A stretch of 64,000 nucleotides of DNA, taken from contig NZ_CP054306.1 in the NCBI RefSeq assembly GCF_018282115.1, forward strand, positions 2,155,488-2,219,487. The letters are read 5' to 3'. Shown here piece after piece: positions 27,177-37,334 of the stretch. Position numbers and translations under genes: made by a program. A model generated the notes under the pieces. The model was not told the DNA's origin and searched no databases. It saw only the letters and a program-made list of their open reading frames with translations. This DNA is from Synechocystis sp. PCC 7338 (GTDB taxonomy: Bacteria; Cyanobacteriota; Cyanobacteriia; Cyanobacteriales; Microcystaceae). Every line of letters begins with the position of its first letter. Within the stretch, counting starts at the first letter, position 1.

Positions 27177-27845
27177 TTACAAAGGACCAGAAATGCCTTG
27201 TTTGCGGATCATCAGGAAGTGCAATAGCAACAACACGGCGATCGCCCAGGGCAGGACAAAGGTGTGGAGGCTGTAGAAACGGGTCAAGGTAGCCTGACCA
27301 ACACTTTCACTACCCCGCATGAGGGTCACCAATTGATCCCCAACCACGGGAATGGCGGCCGGTACACCGGACACAATTTTCACTGCCCAGTAGCCCACTT
27401 GGTCCCAGGGGAGAGAGTAACCGGTTACCCCAAAGGTAACAGTGGTGACGGCTAGCATCACGCCGACAACCCAGGTCAATTCCCGGGGTTTTTTGAAACC
27501 ACCGGTAAGGTAAACCCGGAAAACGTGGAGAATCATCATCAGCACCATCATGCTGGCGGACCAGCGGTGGATGGAACGGATCAGCCAACCGAAGTTGACT
27601 TCATTCATGATGTATTGGACAGAGGCAAAGGCTTCCGTGACCGTGGGTTTGTAGTAAAAGGTCATGGCAAATCCAGTGGCAAACTGGATCAGGAAGCAGG
27701 TCAGGGTCAAACCCCCCAGACAGTAAAATATGTTTACGTGGGGAGGAACGTATTTGCTGGCAATGTCGTCGGAGATGGCTTGCACTTCCAGGCGATCATT
27801 GAACCATTGAAAAACTTTTGATTCGGTGACTTCTTTTGAAAACAT
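27177..27845 (-). CDS. petB: Cytochrome b6
   Basis: PetB carries the two b-type haemes and the covalently attached haem ci of the b6f complex. The 222-residue length is standard. Four membrane helices hold the haem histidine pairs ([11 protein letters not shown] and SLHTFVLPW regions), and Cys in [10 protein letters not shown] is the haem ci attachment residue. The start ATG fits the family N-terminus [15 protein letters not shown]. It leads the petB-petD operon, divergent from the periplasmic propeller-like gene. Confidence 0.97.
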   Translation of the reverse strand: MFSKEVTESKVFQWFNDRLEVQAISDDIASKYVPPHVNIFYCLGGLTLTCFLIQFATGFAMTFYYKPTVTEAFASVQYIMNEVNFGWLIRSIHRWSASMMVLMMILHVFRVYLTGGFKKPRELTWVVGVMLAVTTVTFGVTGYSLPWDQVGYWAVKIVSGVPAAIPVVGDQLVTLMRGSESVGQATLTRFYSLHTFVLPWAIAVLLLLHFLMIRKQGISGPL

Positions 27846-28067
27846 TGAAGCTAGACTTCTCTTAAGGATCAGGGATGGAGGGGGTTGACTCCGGCGGAGC
27901 CGTAAAATCGCATATAATCAGCGTACTATGACGGTTTGACCAAGACGGAAAAAGTTCCAAAACTTGGCAAAAATGAGAATTACTCATCACAAAATGTAAC
28001 ACAGCTTTAAGCCCTGGGGAAAGGGAAGTCCGGCTGTGGATCCGCTCTAAATTTTGCTCCTCTATCC

Positions 28068-29558
28068 ATGCTTGCTAAATATTTTTCCGAACCCATTGAT
28101 CGTGCGGCCCTAAGTTTGATTGGTGTCCTTAGTGCGGCGATCGCCGTGGTGGTGGTTGGTCATTACACCTGCCAAGACAATAATCAGTGCATATTTGCCA
28201 ACCGTCCCCGGGTACAGGATTTTAGTTGGGACGCGGCCCACTTGGGGGCCAAGGACAGGGCTTTTATCATCACCTTCGACCGTCCCATGGATCAACTGGA
28301 GGTGGAAAAGAATTTGGTCATTACCCCAGCCCTACCGGGAAAAATTAGTTGGGCGGGGCGTCGCATGGCCTACACCTTGGAAAATCCCATTCCCTACGGC
28401 ACCGATTACGATCTGCAAATTACCGATGTGCGGGAACAGTATGCCGGCGAGCACCATGGGCAAATGATGGCGCCCTTCACCGGTAGTTTTCGCAGTCGAG
28501 ACCGGGCATTTGCTTACATTGGCACCCAAGGAATCGAGCAGGGGCGAATTGTTTTCTACAACTTGACTAAACAAAGGAAAACTATCCTCACCCCGCCAGG
28601 GCTCACGGTGGTGGACTTCAAATTCTACGATGGGGGCAAAGCAATTTTGTTAGCCGCCGCCGAAAGTCAGTTGGGCTTTGAGGGGCTCCGGCAATTGCAG
28701 TTATACCAGGTGCCCGTGCTGGAAAGTGACAACCCCCAGGAATTGCCTAAACCGACTTTGGTGCTGGATAACCAGGAGTTTCAGAATAATCAATTCGATG
28801 TGAGTGAGGACGGCAAGTCCATTGTGGTGCAGAGGGTCAATCGTCAAAATCCCGCTGACTTCGACCTCTGGATGCTAAAAAATCAGCAAAAGCCGGAACG
28901 TTTGAAGGTACAGGGTGGAGACTTTCAAATTGCCCCGGATAACCAGTCTCTGGCGGTGGCCCGGGGGGAAGGCATTGGCATTTTGCCCTTGCAACCGGAA
29001 GCCAAGCCGTTGGATTTTCTGCCCAAATTCGGCCAACTGTTAACTTTTTCCAGCGATGGTAGCGCCGCCGCCCTGGTGAATTTCAATACGGAGGATGCCC
29101 AAAAACGCTTCCAAAGAACCCTTTTCTTTGTCAACACCCTCGGGGTGCAAAAGGAATTGATAGATACGGATGGCTCCATTGTCAGTTGCGAATTTGGCCG
29201 CAATAACCAAACCCTATACTGCTTGCTGACCAAGCTTTTGCCAGGGGATGAATACATTGAACAGCCCTATTTTGTCCAAATTAATGTCAACAGTGGTGAA
29301 GTTTTTCCCCTGCTTAAGCTCCAGGATTACCGGGACACCCAAATGAGTCTTTCCCCCGACGGTTTGGCCCTCTTATTTGACCAGGTGATTATCGACCCCG
29401 AAACCCCGGCCAATAGTCGTCTCAACACCGACACCGGGGAGGCGATCGCCGATAGTCAATTGTGGCTCTTGATCCCCCCCCTAAGGCCAGAATTGGGGCA
29501 ACAGGCAGAGCTTAAGGCTCTATCCCTGATGGGTTTTCGTCCCCTGTGGGCTCCTTAG
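28068..29558 (+). CDS. Membrane-anchored periplasmic protein with Ig-like and propeller-like repeats
   Basis: The 496-residue protein starts with one membrane anchor (residues 15-33). Residues about 50-125 resemble an SbsA-type Ig-like domain (AFIITFDRPMDQLEVEKNL). The remainder contains TolB/WD40-like repeats such as DVSEDGKSIVVQ, QIAPDNQSLAVA, TFSSDGSAAALV and SLSPDGLALLF, suggesting a beta-propeller in the periplasm. It is conserved in Synechocystis beside petB, but no function is known to me. Its 3' end overlaps the convergent solute-binding gene by 47 bases. Confidence 0.75.
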   Translation: MLAKYFSEPIDRAALSLIGVLSAAIAVVVVGHYTCQDNNQCIFANRPRVQDFSWDAAHLGAKDRAFIITFDRPMDQLEVEKNLVITPALPGKISWAGRRMAYTLENPIPYGTDYDLQITDVREQYAGEHHGQMMAPFTGSFRSRDRAFAYIGTQGIEQGRIVFYNLTKQRKTILTPPGLTVVDFKFYDGGKAILLAAAESQLGFEGLRQLQLYQVPVLESDNPQELPKPTLVLDNQEFQNNQFDVSEDGKSIVVQRVNRQNPADFDLWMLKNQQKPERLKVQGGDFQIAPDNQSLAVARGEGIGILPLQPEAKPLDFLPKFGQLLTFSSDGSAAALVNFNTEDAQKRFQRTLFFVNTLGVQKELIDTDGSIVSCEFGRNNQTLYCLLTKLLPGDEYIEQPYFVQINVNSGEVFPLLKLQDYRDTQMSLSPDGLALLFDQVIIDPETPANSRLNTDTGEAIADSQLWLLIPPLRPELGQQAELKALSLMGFRPLWAP

Positions 29559-30477
29559 TGGATGGTGGGTTTGATGGGCTTTGCCTAGCTTGACAATGCT
29601 GTTCAACCCTCTCCAAAGCGGGAAAGAGGGGCCCCAGCCAGCGGCGGTAAATATCCCGGGAATTGGCGGAAGTCACAACCCGGTTAACCAAATTTTCCCA
29701 TTCCGGCTGATCGGCGGGCAAAATTAGCCCATAGCCCTGGCAATCTAGGGGATAGGGAGGATAAAGGCGGTAACTGCGCCCTAGGGGAAGGTCTAGCACT
29801 AGGGCTTCCCCAAATAGCAAAATGCCATCACTGGCAAAGGCATCGATGCGCCCCTGCATTAAGGCTTCCACCCCCAAACGCCGGGCGGTAAAACCCTGAA
29901 AATTAATCAGTTCTGCTTCGGGATAACGGGCCGCCAAAAATTCACTGTTACTGGTGCCGCCCAAAACCCCAATTCTTTCCCCCCGCAAATCGCCATCGCT
30001 GTCGAACTCCCCTAGGCGATCGGTGGCCACCAAAAATTGGGTTCCCGTGACAAAAAAGGGTCGGGAAAAGGTAATGGGCAACTGTAGGTCACGGCGGATG
30101 GTATTGGGGCCACATTCCACCACCACTACTTTTTCCGCCACGAGATTGTAACGATTGAACAGACTGGACTGGTAAAATTTCACCAGCAAAGGCTGACCCC
30201 CCAGGATGGCGGATATTTCTGTTTGTAAAGCCTCGATAAAGTCAACACAAATGCCTGTCCATTGATTGGCAGGGCCATCTCGAAAACCAAAGGGCACCGA
30301 GTCGTCCCGAATGGCCACCCGCAGTAGGCCGCTTGCCCGAATGGATTCCAACACCGTTTCAGCCTGGGCTACGGGCATTACAAAACTCTGTAAAGCCCAA
30401 GCCAATAGGGGCAGTAGGGGGCGGAGCATGGGGAAAGATTTTGAGTGGGAGAGACGGGCACCATTGCGATTGCTCAT
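29512..30477 (-). CDS. Periplasmic solute-binding protein, family 3
   Basis: This 321-residue protein has the SBP_bac_3 fold that binds amino acids or similar solutes (LRVAIRDDSVPFGFRD, then DFIEALQTEI). A signal peptide ends at AQA near residue 39; an ATG at 30429 would give a cleaner one. The ATG at 30477 overlaps the stop of the upstream AI-2E permease gene as ATGA, a translational coupling arrangement. The last part (QSPSNPPSTKEPTGDENPSG) is a disordered tail. No ABC permease gene is beside it, so it may be an orphan receptor. Confidence 0.8.
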   Translation of the reverse strand: MSNRNGARLSHSKSFPMLRPLLPLLAWALQSFVMPVAQAETVLESIRASGLLRVAIRDDSVPFGFRDGPANQWTGICVDFIEALQTEISAILGGQPLLVKFYQSSLFNRYNLVAEKVVVVECGPNTIRRDLQLPITFSRPFFVTGTQFLVATDRLGEFDSDGDLRGERIGVLGGTSNSEFLAARYPEAELINFQGFTARRLGVEALMQGRIDAFASDGILLFGEALVLDLPLGRSYRLYPPYPLDCQGYGLILPADQPEWENLVNRVVTSANSRDIYRRWLGPLFPALERVEQHCQARQSPSNPPSTKEPTGDENPSGIEP

Positions 30478-31493
30478 TGCCAATTGTCCAAAAGATCTTT
30501 AAACAGAGCTTCTTCAATCCAGATTTTTAAAACCACCGTCAGGGGTAGGGCCAGGATCAACCCTAAAAGTCCGAATATACTGGCAAAAAATAGTTGGGCG
30601 ATGAGGGTAACGGCGGGCAGAAGGGAAACTTGCTTGGCCATGACAATGGGGGTTAGCCAGTAGCTCTCCACATTTTGAATGAGGAAATAGAGAATCAGCA
30701 CGGCAATAATTTTCCAGGGGGCATCCAGCACCGCAATCATCAGGGGGAAGACCACACTGGCGGCGGGACCGATGTTAGGAATGAAGTTTAAAATTCCCGC
30801 CATCAAAGCATGGACTAGGACTAATTTAATTTGCAGTATCCATAGACCAATGCCGCTGAGACTAGCGATAAAAAAAGAATTAATTACAATGCCCGTCAGC
30901 CAATTCCCCAGGGAAGATTCCGATTGGGTGAGGATTTCGTCAGCTCGGCGGCGGTAAAAGGAAGGAAATAATTTGAGGGTTCCCTGTCGATAGGCTTGGG
31001 GGGAAAACAACATCATCACGGCGATCGCCAGGATGAAAAGTATTTGCAGGACAGCGGTGACAGAATTGGAAAAAAAGCTAATCAGGGAACTAAAGGCATT
31101 GGCCCCCAGGGCGGAAAGGGAAGCCGGCAGGTCATCAACGGAAAAAGCCTGACTAAAAAATTGCACCTCCGCCCGGTCATGCCAGTCCTCGAACAGCCCC
31201 TCAAGGCGATCGCCAACTTTAGGCAGAGAACCAATGAGAATCTGCAGTTGTTCCCAAAAAGGAGGAATGACCAAGAGAAAAAATAGGGCCACCGCCACCG
31301 TGACGGTAATCAAGGTAATGGCCAAGGCCAGAGGTCGTTTGATTCCCCAGGCCTGTAATTGTTTGACCAAACGATTGAGGGCAGTGCTCAGCACAATGGC
31401 CAGAAAAAGCAGTAACAGCAGTTGGCGGATTTCCCAAGCCACATAGGCCGCCATTGCCAAACAAGCTAAACCTAACCACTGACTAAGTTTCAT
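30474..31493 (-). CDS. AI-2E family transporter (first of two)
   Basis: The 339-residue membrane protein has about seven to eight hydrophobic segments and the AI-2E family C-terminal region, with NFIPNIGPAASVVFPLMIA near residue 240 and ILALPLTVVLKIW at the end. Members export autoinducer-2 or act as small-ion antiporters; the substrate here is unknown. The ATG at 31493 is preferred over an upstream TTG. It is 21 bases downstream of tpiA on the same strand, and its stop overlaps the next start. A paralogue lies at 55197-56297. Confidence 0.85.
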   Translation of the reverse strand: MKLSQWLGLACLAMAAYVAWEIRQLLLLLFLAIVLSTALNRLVKQLQAWGIKRPLALAITLITVTVAVALFFLLVIPPFWEQLQILIGSLPKVGDRLEGLFEDWHDRAEVQFFSQAFSVDDLPASLSALGANAFSSLISFFSNSVTAVLQILFILAIAVMMLFSPQAYRQGTLKLFPSFYRRRADEILTQSESSLGNWLTGIVINSFFIASLSGIGLWILQIKLVLVHALMAGILNFIPNIGPAASVVFPLMIAVLDAPWKIIAVLILYFLIQNVESYWLTPIVMAKQVSLLPAVTLIAQLFFASIFGLLGLILALPLTVVLKIWIEEALFKDLLDNWQ

Positions 31494-31514
31494 TGCACCC
31501 GTCAATCAATCTAC

Positions 31515-32243
31515 TCAGGGCTGGAAATTAACAATGCGGGCAAAGCTCTGGGGCTCCAGACTAGCTCCCCCCACCAAGGCTCCGTCAATTTCCGGTTGGG
31601 CCATAATCTCATCCACATTGTTGGCATTGACCGAACCGCCATATTGGATGGTGACCAGGGAATTAGTTAACTGTTCCCGAATTAACCCGATAACTCGATT
31701 GGCCTCCGTGGCCGCACAGGTGTCCCCTGTACCAATGGCCCAAATCGGCTCGTAGGCAATGACCAAGTTGGATTGATCCACATTCACCAAACCTTTTTTC
31801 ACCTGGTTAACAATCACCTGTTCCGCTTCCCCGGCATCCCGTTGGGCCTTACTTTCTCCCACACAAAGAATGGGAATTAAGCCTGCCTTTTGGGCCGCCA
31901 ATACCCTTAAGTTGGCGGTTTCGTCCGTTTCGCCAAAATATTGTCGTCGTTCACTATGGCCAATAACCACATAATGAATGCCAATTTCCGCCAACATGGC
32001 TGCTGAAATCTCCCCTGTGTAGGCACCACTGGACTCCCAATGGACATTTTGTGCCCCCAAACGAACCCTGCCGCCATGGAGTTGTTGGGACATGCCGCTC
32101 AAATCAGTGAAAGGAACACACAACACCACTTCACGACTTTCCGCCGCATCTTCGATTAAAGGCTTAAACTCTTGCAAAAACGCCTGGGCTTCTGCCTGCG
32201 TCTTATGCATTTTCCAATTGCCCGCAATAATGATTTTTCGCAC
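31515..32243 (-). CDS. tpiA: Triosephosphate isomerase
   Basis: TpiA interconverts dihydroxyacetone phosphate and glyceraldehyde 3-phosphate in glycolysis and the Calvin cycle. The 242-residue protein has the full set of active-site residues: Asn and Lys in AGNWKMHK (residues 8-15), His in IGHSERR near 94, Glu in [11 protein letters not shown] near 164. The start is GTG at 32243, fixed by the family N-terminus [10 protein letters not shown]. It heads a run with the AI-2E permease and the solute-binding protein. Confidence 0.96.
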   Translation of the reverse strand: MRKIIIAGNWKMHKTQAEAQAFLQEFKPLIEDAAESREVVLCVPFTDLSGMSQQLHGGRVRLGAQNVHWESSGAYTGEISAAMLAEIGIHYVVIGHSERRQYFGETDETANLRVLAAQKAGLIPILCVGESKAQRDAGEAEQVIVNQVKKGLVNVDQSNLVIAYEPIWAIGTGDTCAATEANRVIGLIREQLTNSLVTIQYGGSVNANNVDEIMAQPEIDGALVGGASLEPQSFARIVNFQP

Positions 32244-32443
32244 GATTCCAATCTTTAACGATGAAGGTCACAATAAAATTTGCCAACCACCAGTTTACGT
32301 TGTCCGGGGTCGCCACCATTAATCAACCAATAACCCACCCTCAAAATAAGCCCGTTAAACCCCGATTAATGCTGTTCTTGCTTTCAATCTAGTTCAATCG
32401 AGAAGATAAACTGGAATTGGTTCCGGCCCTGATGGAGAGAATT

Positions 32444-33031
32444 ATGAGCGAACAAAAACCATTTTCGTCCCTAACCGGCTTTGCCCTGGCCGCTTTAGCA
32501 GTGGCCCTAGTTGGCACCGGCTTTGCCCTCTGGACTGGATTTAATGTTTCCCAACGCACTCCTACGATCACGGTGGACCCCGATAATCCCGACATGGCTG
32601 TCCCTGGACAGGCACAAATTTACTGGCTTAACAACAACGACACGGCGATCGCCTTTGTGCCCCAAAACATTCCCCCCAACAGTGATCCACCAGAAGTACA
32701 GACGGAACGAGCCCTGAAAACCCTATTAGCCGCTCCTGACAGCGACATTTCCGCCATTCCCCCCAATACCAGCCTTCTGAGCCTCACCAAAACCGCCACC
32801 GGCATCAACGTTGACCTATCAGCCCAATTCACCGCAGGGGGAGGGAGTCAAAGTATGATTGCCAGACTGGGACAAATTATTTACACCGCTACCAGTACAG
32901 ACCCCAATCTTCCTGTCCGTTTACTAGTGGAGGGAGAACCTCTAACAGTACTAGGAGGAGAAGGGTTAATGATTGCCCAGCCCATCACCCGCAAGCAATT
33001 TGAAACGGATTTTATGCCCCCTGATCGTTGA
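32444..33031 (+). CDS. GerMN-domain membrane-anchored protein
   Basis: The 195-residue protein has one N-terminal membrane anchor (residues 8-30), then a periplasmic GerMN domain at about 60-190 (ALKTLLAAP, GINVDLSAQF, RLGQIIYTATS). GerMN domains occur in sporulation and envelope proteins, but their role in cyanobacteria is unclear. The start is ATG 32444, because GGAGAG lies six bases upstream; a longer frame begins at 32417. It stands between divergent tpiA and sasA. Confidence 0.8.
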   Translation: MSEQKPFSSLTGFALAALAVALVGTGFALWTGFNVSQRTPTITVDPDNPDMAVPGQAQIYWLNNNDTAIAFVPQNIPPNSDPPEVQTERALKTLLAAPDSDISAIPPNTSLLSLTKTATGINVDLSAQFTAGGGSQSMIARLGQIIYTATSTDPNLPVRLLVEGEPLTVLGGEGLMIAQPITRKQFETDFMPPDR

Positions 33032-33176
33032 CAATTATGGTCATGGTCTGCTCATCTATGGTGAGGACAGTCGGAATTATCACGGTTTTAGCCGGTAAAA
33101 ATTAACCCATTCAACCAGATTCAGACTGGACCTTATCAGTCTGGACACCCTGTCTTTAAAAGCCGAACGCTCTGCA

Positions 33177-34328
33177 ATGTCCTCCCCCTCCGAACTTGGT
33201 AATGCGTCCTCTGTCCCGTTGCAGTTCTTACTGTTCATCGACGATCGCCCCAACTCCCAAGACAGTGTGCAGGAGATTAATCAATGCCTGACCACCCTGT
33301 TGGAGAGACACAGCCATGACCTACAGATTCTCCAAATCAGTAAACATCCTCACCTGGTAGAACATTTTCGTCTGGTCGCCACCCCATCTCTGATCAAACT
33401 ACAACCAGAGCCACGACAGGTTTTAGCTGGCAGTAATATCATCCAGCAGTTGCAGAAATGGTTGCCCCGCTGGAAACAGGAATTAGAAACGGACTCTGGC
33501 CAAGAAGATACGGTTCAATCCCTCAGTTGTCCTCGGGAAATTTCCTCCGTGGGCTATTCCGGGGAACTGATGAAAATGTCCGACGAACTTTTTTTGCTTA
33601 AAAAAGATAAGGAAGAATTGATCCAACAAATACAATTCAAAGACCAGATTTTGGCTATGTTGGCCCACGATTTACGCAGCCCCCTCACCGCCGCTTCCAT
33701 TGCCGTTGATACTTTGGAATTGTTGGAACACAAACCCATCGAAGAGCAGAAACCCGCCCTCAGAAGCCAGCTACTGCATCAAGCCCGCAAGCAGTTCAAA
33801 ATTATGGATCGCTTGATTGAAGACATTCTACAAGCATCAAAGAATCTTAATTCCCAGTTTCAAGTTCAAGGAAGCGCCCTTGCCATTGCTGATCTTTGCC
33901 AGGAAATTCTGGAATTGTATCAGGTAAAATTTAGCAAAAAAAATCTCAGTATCACCTACGACATTCCCAAAGATTTACCTAATGTTTTTGCTGATGAGGA
34001 ATTAATCCGCCAAGTCATTGCCAATCTTTTGGACAACGCCATCAAGTACACCCCTCCCCATGGTTCCATAACAGTGGGGGCTCTCCATCGCACTACTCAA
34101 AAAGTTCAGGTCAGCATCACTGACAACGGCCCCGGCATTCCCAATTCCAAACAAGAAACCATTTTTGAGGGACACTTTCGACTACAACGGGATGAACAGA
34201 CTGATGGCTATGGTTTAGGTTTGTCCCTCTGTCGCAAAATTATTCAGGCCCACTACGGCCAAATTTGGGTAGATAGCCGCCCCAAACAAGGTAGTTCTTT
34301 CCACTTTACATTGCCTGTCTATCGTTGA
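33177..34328 (+). CDS. sasA: Clock output histidine kinase SasA
   Basis: SasA transmits the KaiABC clock state to RpaA. The 383 residues contain an N-terminal KaiB-like thioredoxin-fold domain (16-98) that binds KaiC, a linker, a dimerisation helix with phospho-acceptor His164 in MLAHDLRSPL, and an ATPase domain with the N box (IANLLDNAIKYTPPHG), G1 box (TDNGPGIP) and G2 box (GYGLGLSL). There is no membrane segment. It is a single-gene unit convergent with the amine oxidase gene. This matches the sll0750 neighbourhood of PCC 6803 as I recall it. Confidence 0.94.
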   Translation: MSSPSELGNASSVPLQFLLFIDDRPNSQDSVQEINQCLTTLLERHSHDLQILQISKHPHLVEHFRLVATPSLIKLQPEPRQVLAGSNIIQQLQKWLPRWKQELETDSGQEDTVQSLSCPREISSVGYSGELMKMSDELFLLKKDKEELIQQIQFKDQILAMLAHDLRSPLTAASIAVDTLELLEHKPIEEQKPALRSQLLHQARKQFKIMDRLIEDILQASKNLNSQFQVQGSALAIADLCQEILELYQVKFSKKNLSITYDIPKDLPNVFADEELIRQVIANLLDNAIKYTPPHGSITVGALHRTTQKVQVSITDNGPGIPNSKQETIFEGHFRLQRDEQTDGYGLGLSLCRKIIQAHYGQIWVDSRPKQGSSFHFTLPVYR

Positions 34329-34349
34329 TTGCCGAACCATTAACCAGGG

Positions 34350-35714
34350 CTAAAGTAGATCAATAACGGCTTTGGCCGCCGCTTCCCCCGTGCGAATTGC
34401 GCCATCAAAAAAACCGGCCCAACGGGGGGCAATTTCTGTCCCAGCCCAATGAATCCGACCCACCGGAGCACTCAAGGCTTGCCCAAAACTTGTCCAGACT
34501 CCGGGCGGCATAAAAGCAGCATATCCTCCCCCCACCCATTGTTCGCTAGGCCAATCAACTTCATCATAGGTGACAGGGGATAAGGCTTCTTCCCCAAAAT
34601 ACAGGGCCAAATCTGACAACACTCCTTGGCGACGTTCCTCTGTACCCATGGCAATCCATTTTGCATAACGATCGCCGACTACGAAGGAAGCAATTACCCC
34701 AACCCCCGTGGTGGGGTCAGAACTATCGGCACATAATTCGATCCAGGTGGTGTTGCCCAAGCCAATGCCCGCTAACCCTTTCTCCCGCCAAAAAGGGCGA
34801 TCGTAGGAAATTAAAAGCTTACAACAGGTGCCCATGGGTACTCTTTGGGTAAGTTGCTGGCGGAGGGGAGGCATGGGGGGACTATAGGTAATTCTTCCGG
34901 CCAAATGGGGTGGGGTTGCCACAATGGCGAATTTTCCTTGGTATTTCCCTTTTGTAGTAGTTATCTCCACTCCCCTATCGTCCTGGGCAATGTGTATAAC
35001 CGGTTCTCCCAAGATGACAGAATCCCCCAATTCAGCGGCAATTGTTTGGGGAATTTGTCCTGCCCCACCGTGTAATAGTTCAGCTTCAGGATTTTCCCCT
35101 TGGGACGCCGATTTATGGCCCCATAAAATGTGTAAAAGAGATACCTGGGAAGGCTCGGCAGGGCCTAAAAACCCCACAGCACGACACATATAAGAAAAAT
35201 ACCAATGGCCGAATGCTGTATGGGTATTTTCCTTAATCCAATCGGCAAAGGTTTGACTGTCTAACTTTTTATTTTCTGGCGTAGCTTCGGGATGTTGCTC
35301 GTCCAAACCTTGGGCAAGGGTGTCGAATTTTTCCCAGGCCGCCATGGCATCATTCCATTCATCAGAACTTATTTTCGGGACTTCCCCTTGGAACACCCCT
35401 TGAAAAAAACCATCAAACTCATAACGCTTCCCATTAAATAACAGTACCTTCAAGCCGTCGGAGGGACTGGGAAAACGTCCCACATTATATTCATCAAGCA
35501 ACGCCAGAAAACGATCCTGGGTGGGGCCTACCCATTGGCCTCCCCGGTCAATCCATTGTCCCGATGGCAAATATTCTCCATACATTCTCCCCCCCAATTT
35601 CTCCTGGGCTTCAATAACCAAGACAGAATGGTTAGCCCGAGATAAATTACGGGCAGCTATCAACCCCGACAATCCTGAACCGACAATTATGCAATCCCAA
35701 GATAATGAAGACAT
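34350..35714 (-). CDS. Flavin-containing amine oxidase / L-amino acid dehydrogenase
   Basis: The 454-residue flavoprotein has the dinucleotide motif IIVGSGLSGLIAARNL at residues 10-25, the GGR motif (EKLGGRMYGEY) near 42, and the C-terminal FAD motif (RIHWAGTEIAPRWAGFFDGAIRTGEAAA, split: RIHWAGTE and GFFDGAIRTG) typical of monoamine oxidases. The PCC 6803 counterpart (Slr0782) has been described as an L-arginine dehydrogenase, so oxidation of L-amino acids is the best guess. No signal peptide. Confidence 0.85.
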   Translation of the reverse strand: MSSLSWDCIIVGSGLSGLIAARNLSRANHSVLVIEAQEKLGGRMYGEYLPSGQWIDRGGQWVGPTQDRFLALLDEYNVGRFPSPSDGLKVLLFNGKRYEFDGFFQGVFQGEVPKISSDEWNDAMAAWEKFDTLAQGLDEQHPEATPENKKLDSQTFADWIKENTHTAFGHWYFSYMCRAVGFLGPAEPSQVSLLHILWGHKSASQGENPEAELLHGGAGQIPQTIAAELGDSVILGEPVIHIAQDDRGVEITTTKGKYQGKFAIVATPPHLAGRITYSPPMPPLRQQLTQRVPMGTCCKLLISYDRPFWREKGLAGIGLGNTTWIELCADSSDPTTGVGVIASFVVGDRYAKWIAMGTEERRQGVLSDLALYFGEEALSPVTYDEVDWPSEQWVGGGYAAFMPPGVWTSFGQALSAPVGRIHWAGTEIAPRWAGFFDGAIRTGEAAAKAVIDLL

Positions 35715-35890
35715 TACAGCGCCGATTTAAATTTCCCTCGCATGATCGTAACACCGTAAATCATATATTCGTATACTCGTAAATATTTTTAGTTTTACGC
35801 GAAATATCCAGCCTGTATGGAACATTGGTTGGGGGAATGCAGTTTAATAGTCTTGTGAGCGCCCCGAGCAAAATTTTCTGAATTACCCCA

Positions 35891-37249
35891 ATGACAGCAG
35901 GACGAAACCAGCGCCTATCGCCCGTATTGTTACAGAGTAGTATCGGCCTGTTGATCCTGACTGCTCTGATCCTTTTGGCATTCAGCACCCTGTGGCTAAA
36001 AAATATCCGTTTTGGTTCCCGTTCCTACCGAGCCACAGTGCTTTTTAGTGATGCGGCGGGCATGTTAGTGGGCACCAGGGTTGACTATCGCGGGGTTAGG
36101 GTTGGTCAGGTGGTCAGCGTTACCCCCCAACCGGAAGGGGTAGCAGTCGAAGTGGAAATTAGTCCCACCGATCGCCTAATTTCTAGTAATGCGGAAATCC
36201 AAGCGCGCCAATCTGGGTTAATTGGGGAAACTTCCATCAATATCGTTCCCACTGCTAGGGCTTTGCCCCAGGAAGTAGACTATAATCCCCTGGATAAGGA
36301 CTGTAATCCGGAAGTGATTATTTGCAACGGTTCAATTTTAATGGGGCAGGATGCGCTGGACGTTAATGCCCTAATTCGGGCCATGATGCGTATTTCTGAC
36401 TTTTTCAGTGAACCGCAAATCAATGAAGCCATTCGGGCCCTGGCGACCCAAACTCCGGAAGCGTTGAAGGATATTAGCCAGTTTAGTAATGAAGCGGCTA
36501 CCCTATTGCGGGAAATTAACCAGGATGGGGGAGTAAAAAATATTCGTCGCACCCTGGCTTCTGTGGATCAAAGTGCCCAGGACTTATCGGTTTTGAGCCG
36601 GGAAGCCACTGGCACCGTCCGTGCCCTCAACCAAGGGGGAACTATTCCGGAAATTAACCGCAGCTTGCGGTCTGTGGGATCAGCGACGGAGCAAATCCAA
36701 GCTTTTTTAGAAATTAATAATCAACGGTTGGGGGCCACCCTCACCAGTCTCCAGGGCACCAGCGACCAGTTACAGATCAGTGTTAAAAACCTTGAACCCC
36801 CTTTGGTGCAACTATTAACCCAGGTTAACGACCAAGATACGGTGGGCAACCTCAATCAAGCTTTAGCAGATCTAAAGGCAGTGGCAGACAATGCTAATCA
36901 GTTGACTGTTAATCTGAATCAATTTGCCGATCACCTCAATGATCCCCAAACAATTATTTTGTTACAGCAGTTGTTGGAATCGGCCCGGGCCGCCACCCAG
37001 AACCTGGAAAAAATCACTTCCGATGTGGATCAAATCACCGGCAACCCAGCTTTGCGGGAACAGTTAATTCGCCTCATTCAAGGACTAAGTAATTTGGTTT
37101 CCACCACAGAACATCTGACCAAACAGGTGCAATATGCCCAGCAATTAAACCAACTTTCCGATGATTTGGCCATGGTGGCCCGAGCCCAGGAATTGCAAAC
37201 TCCCACAGTGATTCCCCCCGAACCAAAAAAAGCCGTTACAAAACCCTAG
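35891..37249 (+). CDS. MlaD/MCE-family lipid transport protein (Ycf22)
   Basis: The 452-residue protein has one N-terminal membrane helix (residues 15-37) and an MCE/MlaD domain (45-125, with GMLVGTRVDYRGVRVGQV), followed by long helical segments with repeated Leu and Asn-Gln (about 170-430). It corresponds to plastid Ycf22/TGD2-type substrate-binding subunits, which pass lipids between membranes with an ABC permease and ATPase coded elsewhere. The C-terminal helices are probably an elongated periplasmic tube or stalk. Confidence 0.88.
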   Translation: MTAGRNQRLSPVLLQSSIGLLILTALILLAFSTLWLKNIRFGSRSYRATVLFSDAAGMLVGTRVDYRGVRVGQVVSVTPQPEGVAVEVEISPTDRLISSNAEIQARQSGLIGETSINIVPTARALPQEVDYNPLDKDCNPEVIICNGSILMGQDALDVNALIRAMMRISDFFSEPQINEAIRALATQTPEALKDISQFSNEAATLLREINQDGGVKNIRRTLASVDQSAQDLSVLSREATGTVRALNQGGTIPEINRSLRSVGSATEQIQAFLEINNQRLGATLTSLQGTSDQLQISVKNLEPPLVQLLTQVNDQDTVGNLNQALADLKAVADNANQLTVNLNQFADHLNDPQTIILLQQLLESARAATQNLEKITSDVDQITGNPALREQLIRLIQGLSNLVSTTEHLTKQVQYAQQLNQLSDDLAMVARAQELQTPTVIPPEPKKAVTKP

Positions 37250-37334
37250 GAAACTCCTAAAATTAGCTTTCGAGATGTGCGTCATTAATCGCCTGAAAGT
37301 TACTACGAATTATTACTTTTAATTACCTTTTCCC

